Notes: generated by a model not told the origin, from the letters alone. Shown: positions 25,364 to 34,923, counted from the stretch's first letter. The stretch: DNA of 64,000 nucleotides from Actinoplanes xinjiangensis (GCF_003148685.1 NZ_QGGR01000024.1:86094-150093), one strand, 5' to 3'. Made by a program: numbers and translations.

Positions 25364-26830
25364 TCAGCGTAGGTAGTCGGCGAGTGGGAGGTTGCGCTCG
25401 CGGATGCCCTGAACGACCAGGCCGGCCATCTCCTCGGCTCCGTACTCGGAGAAGTGGGTGTTGTCGGCGACACCGTCCACCGCTGCACGTAGGAAGAGCC
25501 GGGCGGAGCCGGCCGGGCCCAGGGACTCCACCAGCTGTTCACTCTTCGCTGTCAGATCGATCACCGGCACGCTGAGCGAGGAACCCAGAGCGCGCATCTC
25601 CGCCGGCAGGTTCACGCCGACGCCATTGACGTGCAGCGCCGTGGAGTTGAGCTGGTTGCCGTCGAACAGCCGCCGGACCGGCGGGGTGACCAGGACGGCG
25701 ACGCCGCCCCTGGCCCGCACCTGATTGATCATCGTGGTCAGGTTGGTGCGGAACGCCGACGCGCCGGTGGACTTGTCGTTGTGCCCGAACTGGATGAGCA
25801 CCAGGTCGTTCGACGTGATCAGCGGCCGCATCGTCGGGAACAACGCGCTGTTGCTCAGGAAACTGCCCGAGCCCTCCCCGGAATCGCCGTAGTTGGCGAT
25901 GACCGCGCCGGCCGACAGGCGACTGGGCAGGATCTGCCCCCACCCGGTGTACGGGGCGATGGGCTGATCGCAGACCGTGGAGTCGCCGGCCAGGTAGACC
26001 GCGAGCGGGTTGCTCGCCGGCGCGACGGTGAGGCCGGACAGCTTCGGCATGGAACCGGCGAACGACACGTCCAGGCCGGACGTTCCCGAACCGCCCTGCC
26101 CGGTCGGCTGACCTTCGGGCTGCCGCACGTTGATCGTGAAGACGTGTCGGCTGATCGTGCCGGCCGCGGTGGCGACCGGCGCGAGGATCCACCGGCGCGC
26201 CTCCACCGACATGGAGGTGTTTCCCGCCGAGGCTCGGTCGCCGATCCATGCGGTCACCGTGTAGTTGCCGGGGGAGACCGCGAAGTGGCAGCGGATCGGC
26301 GAGCTGCCGGTGCACTCCGGCGGCCGCCCGGGCGGTTCGGTCGGATCGCCCGTGGTGGCGACGTCGAGGTAGTCGAGGTTGGCGAGCCCCACAGCGGTGG
26401 TCGCGGCGAACCGGATCGTGTTGGCCCCGGCATCCAGCTGGACCGTGTGGGTCCTGGTCGTCCAGGTGGTCCACGCGCCGGTGGCTTCGAAGACGAATCC
26501 GGCCTGCACCACCGTTCCGTTCACACTCAGATCCGCCGGCCGGTTCGCGGTGCTGCCGTTGGCATACCGGATGCCCAGAGTGACCGCACCCGCGGCTCGC
26601 ATGTCCACGGTGAACTCAACCGCGGAACCGACCGCGTTCGTGGTGTCGCAGAAGCCGCCACCGGAGTAGCCGGCGTGAGTCGAGGCTACGGCACCGCCGC
26701 ACGTGGCGGGCGCGGACTCCGCCTCGTATCGGGTGGTGGCGGCATACGCATTCGATGCGAGCATGACAGCGCCTCCGGCTACCGCGGTCGTCACTGCCGT
26801 CATGACGCAGGTCTTCGTCAACTGGCTCAT
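25364..26830 (-). CDS. secreted rhamnogalacturonan acetylesterase (CE12) with N-terminal CBM35-like module
   Basis: A 488-residue secreted esterase. After the signal peptide (VAGGAVMLASNAYA) comes a CBM35-like module (TRYEAESAPATCGGAV ... GLANLDYLDV, about residues 35-160), a short beta-sandwich linker domain (SPIRCHFAVSPGNYTVTAWIG) and an SGNH-hydrolase domain. SGNH blocks are visible: VYLAGDSTVCDQ (Ser), a Gly in YGDSGEGSG, QFGHNDK (Asn) and GVADNTHFSEYGA (Asp/His). It removes acetyl groups from the rhamnogalacturonan backbone, clearing the way for the PL11 lyase of the same operon. The start at 26830 follows GGGAGC. Confidence 0.9.
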   Translation of the reverse strand: MSQLTKTCVMTAVTTAVAGGAVMLASNAYAATTRYEAESAPATCGGAVASTHAGYSGGGFCDTTNAVGSAVEFTVDMRAAGAVTLGIRYANGSTANRPADLSVNGTVVQAGFVFEATGAWTTWTTRTHTVQLDAGANTIRFAATTAVGLANLDYLDVATTGDPTEPPGRPPECTGSSPIRCHFAVSPGNYTVTAWIGDRASAGNTSMSVEARRWILAPVATAAGTISRHVFTINVRQPEGQPTGQGGSGTSGLDVSFAGSMPKLSGLTVAPASNPLAVYLAGDSTVCDQPIAPYTGWGQILPSRLSAGAVIANYGDSGEGSGSFLSNSALFPTMRPLITSNDLVLIQFGHNDKSTGASAFRTNLTTMINQVRARGGVAVLVTPPVRRLFDGNQLNSTALHVNGVGVNLPAEMRALGSSLSVPVIDLTAKSEQLVESLGPAGSARLFLRAAVDGVADNTHFSEYGAEEMAGLVVQGIRERNLPLADYLR

Positions 26831-27130
26831 TAATGCTCCCGGGGGTGTTCTGGTGTGCGGGTGGATTGCCGCGGTTGCCTCAGGTAGGCGGGGAGGGACT
26901 TGCTGGTCGTGCAGGGCCAGGGCGACGAGCCCGGCGATCCGCCGGGCACCGGCGCTTCGAAGTGCGTGTGGTCCGTGCGAAAGAGGGCACCCACCGGGCC
27001 TGATCCGTAGTCGCCGTTGAAGAGACGGCAGACGGAGATTGTTGTGAGCGTGAAGCTCAGCGTGTGCAGGTCGATGACGGGCACCTGGCCGGCGCGCCTC
27101 GGCCTCGTACCGGGTGGGTGCTGCCGTCGC
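26831..27130 (-). pseudogene. internally deleted CE12 esterase remnant
   Basis: The reading PTRYEAEA (start of a CBM35-like module, near 27100-27115) jumps directly to a CE12 C-terminal stretch, VPVIDLHTLSFTLTTISVCR ... LFRTDHTHFEA (block V DHTHF), so the middle of the gene has been deleted. The continuation AGARRIAGLVALALHDQQVP lies in another frame, then LPAYLR returns to the first. Deletion plus frameshift makes it non-functional. It lies directly between two intact esterase genes of the same operon and is not a recent copy of the adjacent CE12, because the shared segment has diverged. Confidence 0.75.
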
Positions 27131-27156
27131 GGTGGTGGGACGGGGATCTGTGGTGA

Positions 27157-28563
27157 CTAGAGGTACTGGTCGAGGACCGGCGTGAGCCGCTGTGCGATCT
27201 TGGCGTGGCCGGCATCGGTGGGGTGGACGTTGTCGCTCGTGTCCGTGGCCGTGTTGACCCAACCCGTGGTGTCGACGAAATGGACCTTGCTGTCTCCGGC
27301 CGCGTTGCGGGCCGCGACGGCATTGCGGGTTTCCGGCACGTACCGGTTGCGGAACGTGCCCATCGCAAAGATGTGGGCGGTGGGGTAAGCCTGGCGTACC
27401 CGCTCGAGCAGGACGATGTAGTTCTGGTGGAACTGCGTCGTGGACACGCCGTGGCCGATGTCGTTGGTGCCGAGGTTGATCACGACGCCGGTCGCCTGGT
27501 AGGTGGAGAAGTCCCAGTCGTCGCGGCTGGCCGAGGCCGATGAGCGGCGGAACCAGTCCATCATGCCGTAGCAGTCCTGGCTGACCAGGCAGGCGCCGCC
27601 CTGGGCGATCTGGGTGTGACCGGCTCCGAGCGCCTCGCCGGTGAGCCAGGGGTAGGCGGTGAAGGGCCGATTGGCGTTGGGCTGCCCGACGGTGATCGAG
27701 TCGCCGATGAATTCGACCAGGTTCTGCGGCCGGGTGACCGCTGTGGTCCGGGCCCCACCAGCGAGGAGGAGGCCGCCGAAGACCGGATCGCCGGTGTACG
27801 AGCCGGCCCGCTCCCGATAGCCGATCCGGATGGTGTGCTCGCCGGCCGGCAAGCCGGTAGCCAGCGTCACGTTGCCGGAGACGTTGCGGCGCCATTGCAG
27901 CGGCGCCCGGTCGATCGAGTAGTAGAGGTCGATGGTGTTGCGCTGGCGCACTCCGATGGAGCCACCGGTGAATCCGGTCTCCAGGTAGCCGCCGGCCCAT
28001 CCCATGGCGTGGTACGACGAGTTCGACCGTTCCCAGCGCCCGTGGTACTGGATGTTCGGGTCGCTCGGCTGGCCGGTGCCGGCCGGTCCGCTGCCGGTCA
28101 TCTCGACGTCGAGGAAGTCGATATTGGGTAGGCCGGCGGCGGTGGACGGGCTGAACCGGATCGTGTTGCCGCCCGCGTTCACCGACACCGTCAACGTCCT
28201 GGTGACCCACGACGACCAGGCTCCGGTGCCCTCGAATGATGTCGTCGTGACCCGCGAGCCATTGACGAGGACGTCTGCTGGCCGGGCGGTCGTGGTGCCC
28301 CCGGCGAAGCGGACCGCCAGCGTCGCGGTGCCGCCCGTGGTCGCGTCGACGGCGAACTGGACCGCCGCTCCGGCGGCGTTGTCGCCGTTGCAGAAGCCGG
28401 TTCCGGAGAATCCCGCGTGGTTGGAGTCGATGGTGCCGGCACAGGTGGCCGGTGTGGATTCGGCCTCGTACCGGGTGGACGCGGCTGTGGCGGGGCCGGT
28501 CGTCACCGCGAGAGCCGTACCGGCGAGAACGACCGACGCGATGAGGAGTGGGGCGAACTTCAT
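27157..28563 (-). CDS. secreted SGNH carbohydrate esterase (CE2-like) with N-terminal CBM35-like module
   Basis: A 468-residue secreted protein: signal peptide (APLLIASVVLAGTALAVTTGPATA), CBM35-like module (TRYEAESTPATCAGTI ... GLPNIDFLDV), a jelly-roll domain (PSDPNIQYHGRWERSN ... YRERAGSYTGDPVFGG) typical of CE2 esterases, and an SGNH hydrolase domain with VEFIGDSITVG (Ser), NLGTNDIGHG (Asn) and SDNVHPTDAGH (Asp/His). It probably removes acetyl groups from pectin or hemicellulose. The start at 28563 follows GGAGC. The pseudogene at 8994-9606 is a degraded relative lacking the CBM. Confidence 0.88.
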   Translation of the reverse strand: MKFAPLLIASVVLAGTALAVTTGPATAASTRYEAESTPATCAGTIDSNHAGFSGTGFCNGDNAAGAAVQFAVDATTGGTATLAVRFAGGTTTARPADVLVNGSRVTTTSFEGTGAWSSWVTRTLTVSVNAGGNTIRFSPSTAAGLPNIDFLDVEMTGSGPAGTGQPSDPNIQYHGRWERSNSSYHAMGWAGGYLETGFTGGSIGVRQRNTIDLYYSIDRAPLQWRRNVSGNVTLATGLPAGEHTIRIGYRERAGSYTGDPVFGGLLLAGGARTTAVTRPQNLVEFIGDSITVGQPNANRPFTAYPWLTGEALGAGHTQIAQGGACLVSQDCYGMMDWFRRSSASASRDDWDFSTYQATGVVINLGTNDIGHGVSTTQFHQNYIVLLERVRQAYPTAHIFAMGTFRNRYVPETRNAVAARNAAGDSKVHFVDTTGWVNTATDTSDNVHPTDAGHAKIAQRLTPVLDQYL

Positions 28564-28664
28564 GATGCGCTCCGGGGGGTGAGCAAGGGGATGAGAGAGG
28601 CGGAACTGCGGGGGTACGGAGGCGAGCGCGGTGTTACCGGGCGGGGGGCAAACCGGCTCGGGTG

Positions 28665-30164
28665 TCAGGGCAACCAGCGGATGTGAGGGTTGAGCCGGCC
28701 GGTCCGGTCGAAGACGGCCATGTTGTCCCACTCGTTGCCGGAGCCGTTGATGTCGGCCGGGTCCCAGCCGTTGCCGGGCACCGCGTACCAGGTGGGTTCC
28801 CAGTAGAAGACCCCACTGGCGCCGGCGTTGCGGGCGGTGTTCTGCACGGCGGCGAAGTTGGCCTGCTGCCCGGCCGGTGTGGCCGGATAGCCCGAGCACT
28901 CGGTGCTGACCACGTTGCGGGTGCTGTCGGCGTTGGCTGTGGTGTAGGGGTAGGCGGTCTCCGCGATGATCACCGGTTTTCCGAAACGGGAGCGCATGTC
29001 GGAAACCACAGTGGCCAGGTTCGACAGTGAGCCGTGCCAGGCGCAGTAGTAGGACAGGCCGGTGATGTCCCACTGGACGCCTTGGGCCCGGATGCCGTCG
29101 TAGAACGAGCGCGCGCCGCTCTCGACGTTCGCGGTGTGGATGACCACCTGGGTGCCGCTGTTGCACGCCTTGGTCGCGTTGTAGCCGGCCCTGAGCAGCA
29201 GCCCGAGATTGGTGTAGTTGCCGTTGACCACCCGGCCGTCGTCCCAGAGCATCCCGGTGTTGATCTCGTTGCCGATCTGCACGCTGTCCGGCACGGTGCC
29301 CTGCGCCTTCAGGCTGTTGCAGACGTCGTACGTGTGGTTGTAGACGTCGGTCTGCAACTGGCTGATGCCGTGGCCTGCCCAGGTGGCCGGTTTGTACTGC
29401 TTGCCGGGGTCGGCCCAGGTGTCGGAGTAGTGGAAGTCCACCATCAGCCTCAGCCCTTTGGCCTTGACCGTCCGAGCGTACTGAAGAACCTTGTCCTTGT
29501 TGTTGTAGCCGCTGCGCGGGTTGTTCCAGATCCGCAGCCGGACGTAGTTGACTCCGGCGTTCTTGAGGATGTCGAGCGGATCGCCCGGGGTGCCGTCGGC
29601 GTCGGTGTACCGCGCCCCCACGTCGCTCGCCCGCTGTCCGGTGGACACGTCCGCGCCCTGCATGACCGAGGGGTTCCCGTCGTCCGTCGTACTCACCTCG
29701 AGGTGGTCGATGTTGGCCAGCCCGCCGGTGGTCGTCGCGGCCAGCCGCACGGTGTTGGCTCCCGCGGCCAGGTGCGCGGTCAGGGTCTTGGTCGTCCAGC
29801 CGGTCCACCCGCCGGTGGTCTCGAACGCGAGCCCGGACCGGGCCACCATGCCGTTCACGCTGACATCGGCGGGCCGGCTCGACGCGGCGCCGTTGGCGAA
29901 CCGGACAGCCATATTCGCGGTGCCCGCCGCGGGAGCGTTCACGGTGAAGGTGAGCGTGGCGCCGGCGGTGTTGGGTGTGTCGCAGAAGCCGCTGCCGGAG
30001 TAGCCGGGGTGATCGGCGGCCACCGTGCCAGTGCATACGGCGGGCGGTGACTCCGCCTCGTACCGGATCATCGCGGCATGCGCGGACGGTGTCATCGCGA
30101 CGGCGGTGACGGACAGGAGGGTTGTCAGCGCCATGACCGCCGAGGTTCTCGTGACCCGTTTCAT
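28665..30164 (-). CDS. secreted GH53 endo-beta-1,4-galactanase with N-terminal CBM35-like module
   Basis: A 499-residue secreted enzyme. The signal peptide (VMALTTLLSVTAVAMTPSAHA) is followed by a CBM35-like module (IRYEAESPPAVCTGTV ... GLANIDHLEV) and a GH53 TIM barrel. GADVSTGQRASDVGARYTD and NYVRLRIWNNP are typical GH53 N-terminal motifs; the acid/base Glu is in VQIGNEINTGMLW and the nucleophile Glu in IIAETAYPYT. It cuts the beta-1,4-galactan side chains of rhamnogalacturonan I. The start at 30164 follows GGGAGC; only 69 bp separate it from the PL11 gene, so both sit in one operon. Confidence 0.93.
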   Translation of the reverse strand: MKRVTRTSAVMALTTLLSVTAVAMTPSAHAAMIRYEAESPPAVCTGTVAADHPGYSGSGFCDTPNTAGATLTFTVNAPAAGTANMAVRFANGAASSRPADVSVNGMVARSGLAFETTGGWTGWTTKTLTAHLAAGANTVRLAATTTGGLANIDHLEVSTTDDGNPSVMQGADVSTGQRASDVGARYTDADGTPGDPLDILKNAGVNYVRLRIWNNPRSGYNNKDKVLQYARTVKAKGLRLMVDFHYSDTWADPGKQYKPATWAGHGISQLQTDVYNHTYDVCNSLKAQGTVPDSVQIGNEINTGMLWDDGRVVNGNYTNLGLLLRAGYNATKACNSGTQVVIHTANVESGARSFYDGIRAQGVQWDITGLSYYCAWHGSLSNLATVVSDMRSRFGKPVIIAETAYPYTTANADSTRNVVSTECSGYPATPAGQQANFAAVQNTARNAGASGVFYWEPTWYAVPGNGWDPADINGSGNEWDNMAVFDRTGRLNPHIRWLP

Positions 30165-30183
30165 CGAAGCTCCCGGAGAAAAG

Positions 30184-30219
30184 CGGGGCGCACCGCCATG
30201 AGGTGGCCGGCGCGCCCCG
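30184..30219 (-). terminator. intercistronic hairpin between PL11 and GH53 genes
   Basis: CGGGGCG and CGCCCCG arms enclose 22 bases that can pair further. Placed between two genes of the same operon, it may attenuate transcription or protect the upstream message rather than end it fully. Confidence 0.4.
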
Positions 30220-30232
30220 ACAGTTAGCGGTC

Positions 30233-32470
30233 TCAGCGGACGTGGATGTTCGGCTGCGGCGGGTTGGCCATGCCGTTGCCGAGGAAGAAGCTCGGGTGTG
30301 GCGGCTGGTTGTAGGCGGTGTTCTGCCATGCGATCGCCACGCGGTACTGGGGGTCGTGCATCAGGGTGTGGATGCGCCGGTCGGTCGGGGTCGGGGTGGC
30401 GTAGATACGCAGCGCCGCGTTGTCGTCGCGAGGCAGGACGATCTCCTCACGCCAGTCACCGAAAAGGTCACCGGAGAGCGATGGCGTCGACTTGGTGCCG
30501 TTGACCGAGTGGGCGCCGGAGCCGGTGAGCAGACGGGTGTCGCCACCGGTGCCGTACTTGTCGACGTGGTTGCCGTCGAGTAGTTCGCGCACCGGGTCGC
30601 CGTCCCACCAGGCGAGGAAGTTGTAGCTGCCGGGGTTGCGGCCGACGTTGCCGCCGGAGGCGTTGAACAGGTTGCCCAGTCCGGTTCCGGTGCCCCAGAA
30701 TTCGGCGCCCGGGTTGCCGGCGTAGACGTCGCCGGCGACGCCGCGTGCGGGACCCTCGCAGTTGCAGGTGTTGTTCTTCTGCATGATGACGTTGCCGTTG
30801 CCGGCGTCGCGGAGGGTGGCGGCGGCGCCGGAACTCTGCTCGTGGATCTGCCAGATCTCCTGACCCGCGCGGCCGGGCACGAAGTCACTCACGTGCAGCG
30901 CGTCGCCGTGTGCGTAGAAGTTGGTGGTGTAGCGGCCGGTGCCGTTGGCGTTGATGGTCATGCCGCCATAGATGATCTCGTCGGTGCCGTTGCCGTCGAC
31001 ATCGGCGATGGACAGCGAGTGGGTGCCGCGTCCGGTCCACTGGCTGCCCGCGCTGCGGGAGTCGAAAAGCCACCGTCGCGTCAGCGTGCCGTTGCGGAAG
31101 TCGTACGCGGCGATCGCGCTGCGGGCGTAGTAACCGCGACCCATGATCAGGCTGGGTCGTTGGCCGTCCAGGTATGCGGTGCCTGCCAGGAACCGGTCAC
31201 CGCGGTTGCCGTAGTTGTCGCCCCAGTCGCTGATGTTGCCGCGGGCCGGTTCGAAGTTCACCGTGGCCCGTACGGCGCCGGTCAACCCGTCGAAGACGGT
31301 CAGATATTCAGGGCCGGTGATGATGTAGCCGTCGGCGTTGCGGTGATTGGCGCCCGCGTTGCCGATGACCTGCCCGGTGCCGGAGACGGTGCCGTCACCG
31401 GTCTTGACCGCGAGTTCGGCGCGGCCGTCGCCGTCGTAGTCGTAGACCTGGAACTGGGTGTAGTGGGCGCCCGCTCGGATGTTGCGACCCAGGTCGATAC
31501 GCCACAGCCGCTGCCCGTTGAGCCGGTAGGCGTCGAGGTAGACGTTGCTGGTCACCCCGGATTGGGCATTGTCCTTCTGATCACTGGGGTCCCATTTGAG
31601 GATGATCTCGTACTGGCCGTCGCCGTCCACATCACCGACGGAGGCGTCTCCGGCGGTGTAGTTGCTGCCCGGACGGGAGATCGGCACGTCGAGATGGTTG
31701 CCGCCGGTGAAGCGCAGCGACGGCGCGGACGCCGCCTGCTCGGTGCCGTTCACCACCGCGCGGACGGTGTACGAGGCATCAGAGGGCGCCCCGGAGTCCA
31801 GCAGGTTGGTGGAGTCGGTGACCGGTGAGGCGTTCACCTTCGTCGAGCCGCGGTACACGTTGAACCCGGTCGAGGACGATTCGAGACCCAGTAGCCGCCA
31901 CGACACCAGGTTCGCTGACCCGGACCGTACGCTGAGCACGCCTCGGTCGAGGTCCTCCATCTGCCTGCCCGGGCCGGTCGGCGGTGCCTCGCCGACCTCG
32001 AAGTCCAGGTAGTCGATGTTGGCGAGGCCGGTGGCGGTGGTCGGGGACAGCCGGACGGTGTTGGCGCCGGCGGTGACCGGCACGGCGAGGGTCGTGGTGG
32101 CCCACGTGGTCCAGGCGCCGGTGGATGCGAAGTCGGCACTCCGGATGGGGTTTCCGTTGACCAGCACGTCCGCCGGGCGGCTGGCCGAGCCTCCGTTGGC
32201 GTACCTGAAACCGATGGTGGCCGTTCCCGCGGTGGCCGCGGTGACCGAGAACTGCACCGCGGCGCCCGCCGCGTTGCTGGCGTTGCAGAATCCGCTGCCG
32301 GAGAAGCCGGCGTGGTTGGACTCGATGGCGCCGTCGCAGGTGGCCGGCGCGCTCTCCGACTCGAATCGGCTCGCGGCAGCGGAGGCCGTCGTGGAGATGA
32401 TCCCTGCTGCGGCGATCGGTATCGCGGCTGCCGCCGCGAGCAGTGCGACGCGCCTTCGGCGTTTGGGCAT
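30233..32470 (-). CDS. secreted rhamnogalacturonan lyase (PL11) with N-terminal CBM35-like module
   Basis: A 745-residue lyase that cuts the rhamnogalacturonan I backbone by beta-elimination. After the signal peptide comes a CBM35-like module (SRFESESAPATCDGAI ... GLANIDYLDF), a fibronectin-like segment (RQMEDLDRGVLSVRSGSAN) and the eight-bladed PL11 propeller with calcium-loop motifs DVDGDGQYE, DYDGDGRAE and DVDGNGTDE. GNHLDVPISRPG, FNASGGNVGRNPG and LSGDLFGDWREEIVLP are family hallmarks. The ATG at 32470 has GGAG upstream. First gene of the leftward operon PL11-GH53-esterase-CE12, with a promoter block at 32566-32598. Confidence 0.94.
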   Translation of the reverse strand: MPKRRRRVALLAAAAAIPIAAAGIISTTASAAASRFESESAPATCDGAIESNHAGFSGSGFCNASNAAGAAVQFSVTAATAGTATIGFRYANGGSASRPADVLVNGNPIRSADFASTGAWTTWATTTLAVPVTAGANTVRLSPTTATGLANIDYLDFEVGEAPPTGPGRQMEDLDRGVLSVRSGSANLVSWRLLGLESSSTGFNVYRGSTKVNASPVTDSTNLLDSGAPSDASYTVRAVVNGTEQAASAPSLRFTGGNHLDVPISRPGSNYTAGDASVGDVDGDGQYEIILKWDPSDQKDNAQSGVTSNVYLDAYRLNGQRLWRIDLGRNIRAGAHYTQFQVYDYDGDGRAELAVKTGDGTVSGTGQVIGNAGANHRNADGYIITGPEYLTVFDGLTGAVRATVNFEPARGNISDWGDNYGNRGDRFLAGTAYLDGQRPSLIMGRGYYARSAIAAYDFRNGTLTRRWLFDSRSAGSQWTGRGTHSLSIADVDGNGTDEIIYGGMTINANGTGRYTTNFYAHGDALHVSDFVPGRAGQEIWQIHEQSSGAAATLRDAGNGNVIMQKNNTCNCEGPARGVAGDVYAGNPGAEFWGTGTGLGNLFNASGGNVGRNPGSYNFLAWWDGDPVRELLDGNHVDKYGTGGDTRLLTGSGAHSVNGTKSTPSLSGDLFGDWREEIVLPRDDNAALRIYATPTPTDRRIHTLMHDPQYRVAIAWQNTAYNQPPHPSFFLGNGMANPPQPNIHVR

Positions 32471-32565
32471 GAGTGTTCTCCAGACTTGAGGATGACCGAA
32501 CGCGCCGCTCATGTGGGGGAGTAGCGGCGACGGGCGGTGAGCCGGGGAGATAATAATTGACACAT

Positions 32566-32598
32566 AGTTTGGCGATAGCAAGAACGCCTGTCAATCGA
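32566..32598 (-). promoter_or_regulatory. TCGATTGACA promoter block of PL11 operon
   Basis: Reverse strand: TCGATTGACA, 17 bases, CAAACT, then ATGTG. The same block is found upstream of the PL9 remnant (38467) and the hydrolase-GH5 pair (43076). TTGACA is a perfect -35; the -10 is weak. A forward TTGACA (32557-32562) makes an inverted pair with this one. Confidence 0.55.
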
Positions 32599-32840
32599 AG
32601 CTCGCCGCTGTATGCCGAGGGTGTGTCAGGTGATCGCCGACGACGGTACGGGGCAGATCATGAGGGCCGTTACAGGCTTGGGGCCTTGCCGTTCTCCCAT
32701 GCCGAAGTGCATTGTGGCCAGCCCGTTCCCGGCCATGCTCGGTGAGTTCCGGGTGATCACTGCGGCCGCTCGCATGGCGATCAGCGGGCGGGTGCGACGT
32801 GGCGTGCCCGAGAGTTGCCGGCACTCCGCGTCGGCTCCGA
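32598..32840 (+). pseudogene. remnant of a third PaaX-family regulator
   Basis: LGEFRVITAAARMAISGRVR-RGVPES aligns with LGDFGVTHAAARMAISRLVR-RGVLDS of the intact PaaX gene at 37150, also at DNA level (atggcgatcagc is shared exactly), and an upstream VIADDGTGQ piece matches LIADYT. The recognition helix is altered and the reading breaks soon after, so only ~80 residues of the DNA-binding domain remain. The rest of 32471-33104 carries the promoters of the flanking genes. Confidence 0.7.
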
Positions 32841-33104
32841 TCCGACCGCCCGCAGGTAACCAAGGAGCAGTCCCTCCGACATCGGTCGGCCCCGCACCCG
32901 GCCTGGAACGCGTGGTCGTGGGGGAGGAGAAGGTGGCCCCGCCCGATCGGGAGTTCACGGGTGGAGGTCGGTGATTCCAGGTTCTTACTGACTGCTTACG
33001 TGGTCAGCTCGGACCCGTCTGCCTCTTCGTGTCCCCCGTACCTGGGAGTAGCGACTCCTCGCCGGAGTCGCCGCCGGGCACTGAGAGGCTTCGAGGAGTA
33101 GAGC

Positions 33105-34892
33105 GTGCGAACCACACCACATCGGGTTGGGCGAGTGCATACACGCACCGCGCGGATCGCCATGGCCGCGGCAGTCGTTGCCGCGACGGGGGCGCTGACT
33201 GCGACATTCGTCTCCAGCGGCGGTAAGGGGACCGCGGACGCGGCCACCGAACTGAACCAGTTCGTCCCCATCCAGCAAGTGCAGCCGAACGTGCGGAACC
33301 CTGCGCCCGGCGCCCAGGCGTCAACGGGCGTCTTCACCGTGGACTGTGGCACCAACGGCAACGGCAAGTTCAGCCCGGACAACCCCGTCGCACAGCCGGG
33401 CATCAAGAACGGCGCCGAGCACCTGCACGACTTCATCGGCAATCTGGCCATCACCACGAACTCCTCCGACGCCGACCTGGACGCCTCCGGGACGACGTGT
33501 AAAAACGGCGACAAGTCCTCCTACTTCTGGCCGGTCGTACGGATCGACAAGACCGTCCGCTCCGGGGCCGACACCGCACGCGCTCTCGCGGCGACGACCC
33601 CGATGGTGACCTGTCCCGGCGTCCGTGACCGGCTGCCCGCCGTGCCGGCTCGGGCCCGGGCCGCGGTCGACAGCCGCCTGGCCTCACTCGATCGCGCAGT
33701 CGCCGCCGCCAACAAGCGGATGGCCACGAGCAAGGGCCGCATCGACGCCCGCCTCAACGCCTCCGTACTGGCTGACCTGCGCACTCAACGCGCCCAGCTG
33801 ATCAAGGGCATCAGCGACCAGATCGCCGCGGCCGGCGGCGGCCGTACCTCCGGCATGGTCTCGCTCGTGGAGTGCGACACCAACTACGACGGCATGCACG
33901 CCGGCATGCGCCACTCCACCGCCGACGTGAAGGCCGCCCTGGCCGCCTCCGCGCAGATCCAGTGCCCGACAGTGCGGGACAAGCTGCCCGGCGTACCCGC
34001 TCCGGCCGTCGACGAGGTCAACCGTAACCTCGCCGAACTCGACCGGCAGCTCTCCGAGGCCAACGAACGCCTGGTCACCACCCGCGGACAGGGCGGGAAC
34101 AACTTCGTCGACAACGCCATTCTCGGACCCCTGAAGGCCAAGCGGACCGCCTTACTCGACCGCATCGGCATCGCCATCTCCCGCAACGCCGCCCGTCCCC
34201 AGGGCCTCGAGGCCCTGGCCGGCTGCACCGTGACCGGCCAGGCCCAGAACGGCCAAGGCAACCAGGGCGGTCAGAATAACCAGAACGGTGGAGCGGCAGC
34301 CCCCAGCGCTCCCGCCGCGCTGCCCGACCCGCAGGGCCCGAACCTCGAACTGCCGAACAACACCGGCGGCATCGTCCGGCCCGCGTCGGTGCTGATCGAA
34401 TACCGCGGCAACGCCACCAGCAAGGTCGTGCCCATGCCGAAGTTCCTGCGGGCGCTTACCGGTGACGCCAAGCCGATCAGCCGGGGACCGGCAAACGCCC
34501 GCGCCACGTGGACCTGCTCCGGCTTCACCGACCGCCTCGCCGACAAGTACCCGATCTGCCCGGACGGCAGCCAGGTCCAGCGCGTGCAGGACTTTCCCGG
34601 CTGCTGGGACGGCAAGAACATCGACAGCACCAACCACCGTGACCACCTGTCCTTCGCCGACGCCGACACCGGCGCCTGCAAACAGGGCTTCGTAGCCATC
34701 CCGCAACTGCGCATCACCATCTCGTACGACATCCCGCGCGACGTGCAGGTCAAGGGACAGTTCGCCCTGGACTCCTTCCCCGAGGAGGACCACAACCCGT
34801 TCTCCGACCACAACGACTTCATCAACGTCAACTCCGCCCAGACCATGCAGAAGATCTCCACCTGCATCAACAAGGGCAAGACCTGCCGCTGA
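33105..34892 (+). CDS. secreted DUF1996 protein with an internal duplicated helical insertion
   Basis: A 595-residue secreted protein (signal region VHTRTARIAMAAAVVAATGALTATF). The two halves of a DUF1996 domain are visible: N-terminal GAEHLHDFIGN and SSYFWPVVR, C-terminal VVPMPKFLRALTGDA, CSGFTDR, YPICP and STNHRDHLSFAD. Between them lies a ~250-residue insertion holding two related units, TCPGVRDRLPAVPARARAAV (about residue 165) and QCPTVRDKLPGVPAPAVDEV (about 285), each followed by predicted helices, then a Gln/Asn/Gly-rich linker (NGQGNQGGQNNQNGG). DUF1996 proteins are found in fungi and actinobacteria; function unknown, His/Asp-rich motifs suggest metal or glycan binding. GTG start with GAGGAG. 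Confidence 0.85.
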   Translation: MRTTPHRVGRVHTRTARIAMAAAVVAATGALTATFVSSGGKGTADAATELNQFVPIQQVQPNVRNPAPGAQASTGVFTVDCGTNGNGKFSPDNPVAQPGIKNGAEHLHDFIGNLAITTNSSDADLDASGTTCKNGDKSSYFWPVVRIDKTVRSGADTARALAATTPMVTCPGVRDRLPAVPARARAAVDSRLASLDRAVAAANKRMATSKGRIDARLNASVLADLRTQRAQLIKGISDQIAAAGGGRTSGMVSLVECDTNYDGMHAGMRHSTADVKAALAASAQIQCPTVRDKLPGVPAPAVDEVNRNLAELDRQLSEANERLVTTRGQGGNNFVDNAILGPLKAKRTALLDRIGIAISRNAARPQGLEALAGCTVTGQAQNGQGNQGGQNNQNGGAAAPSAPAALPDPQGPNLELPNNTGGIVRPASVLIEYRGNATSKVVPMPKFLRALTGDAKPISRGPANARATWTCSGFTDRLADKYPICPDGSQVQRVQDFPGCWDGKNIDSTNHRDHLSFADADTGACKQGFVAIPQLRITISYDIPRDVQVKGQFALDSFPEEDHNPFSDHNDFINVNSAQTMQKISTCINKGKTCR

Positions 34893-34923
34893 CCGAGATT
34901 GTTGGACCGGCACCCCCTGATCC

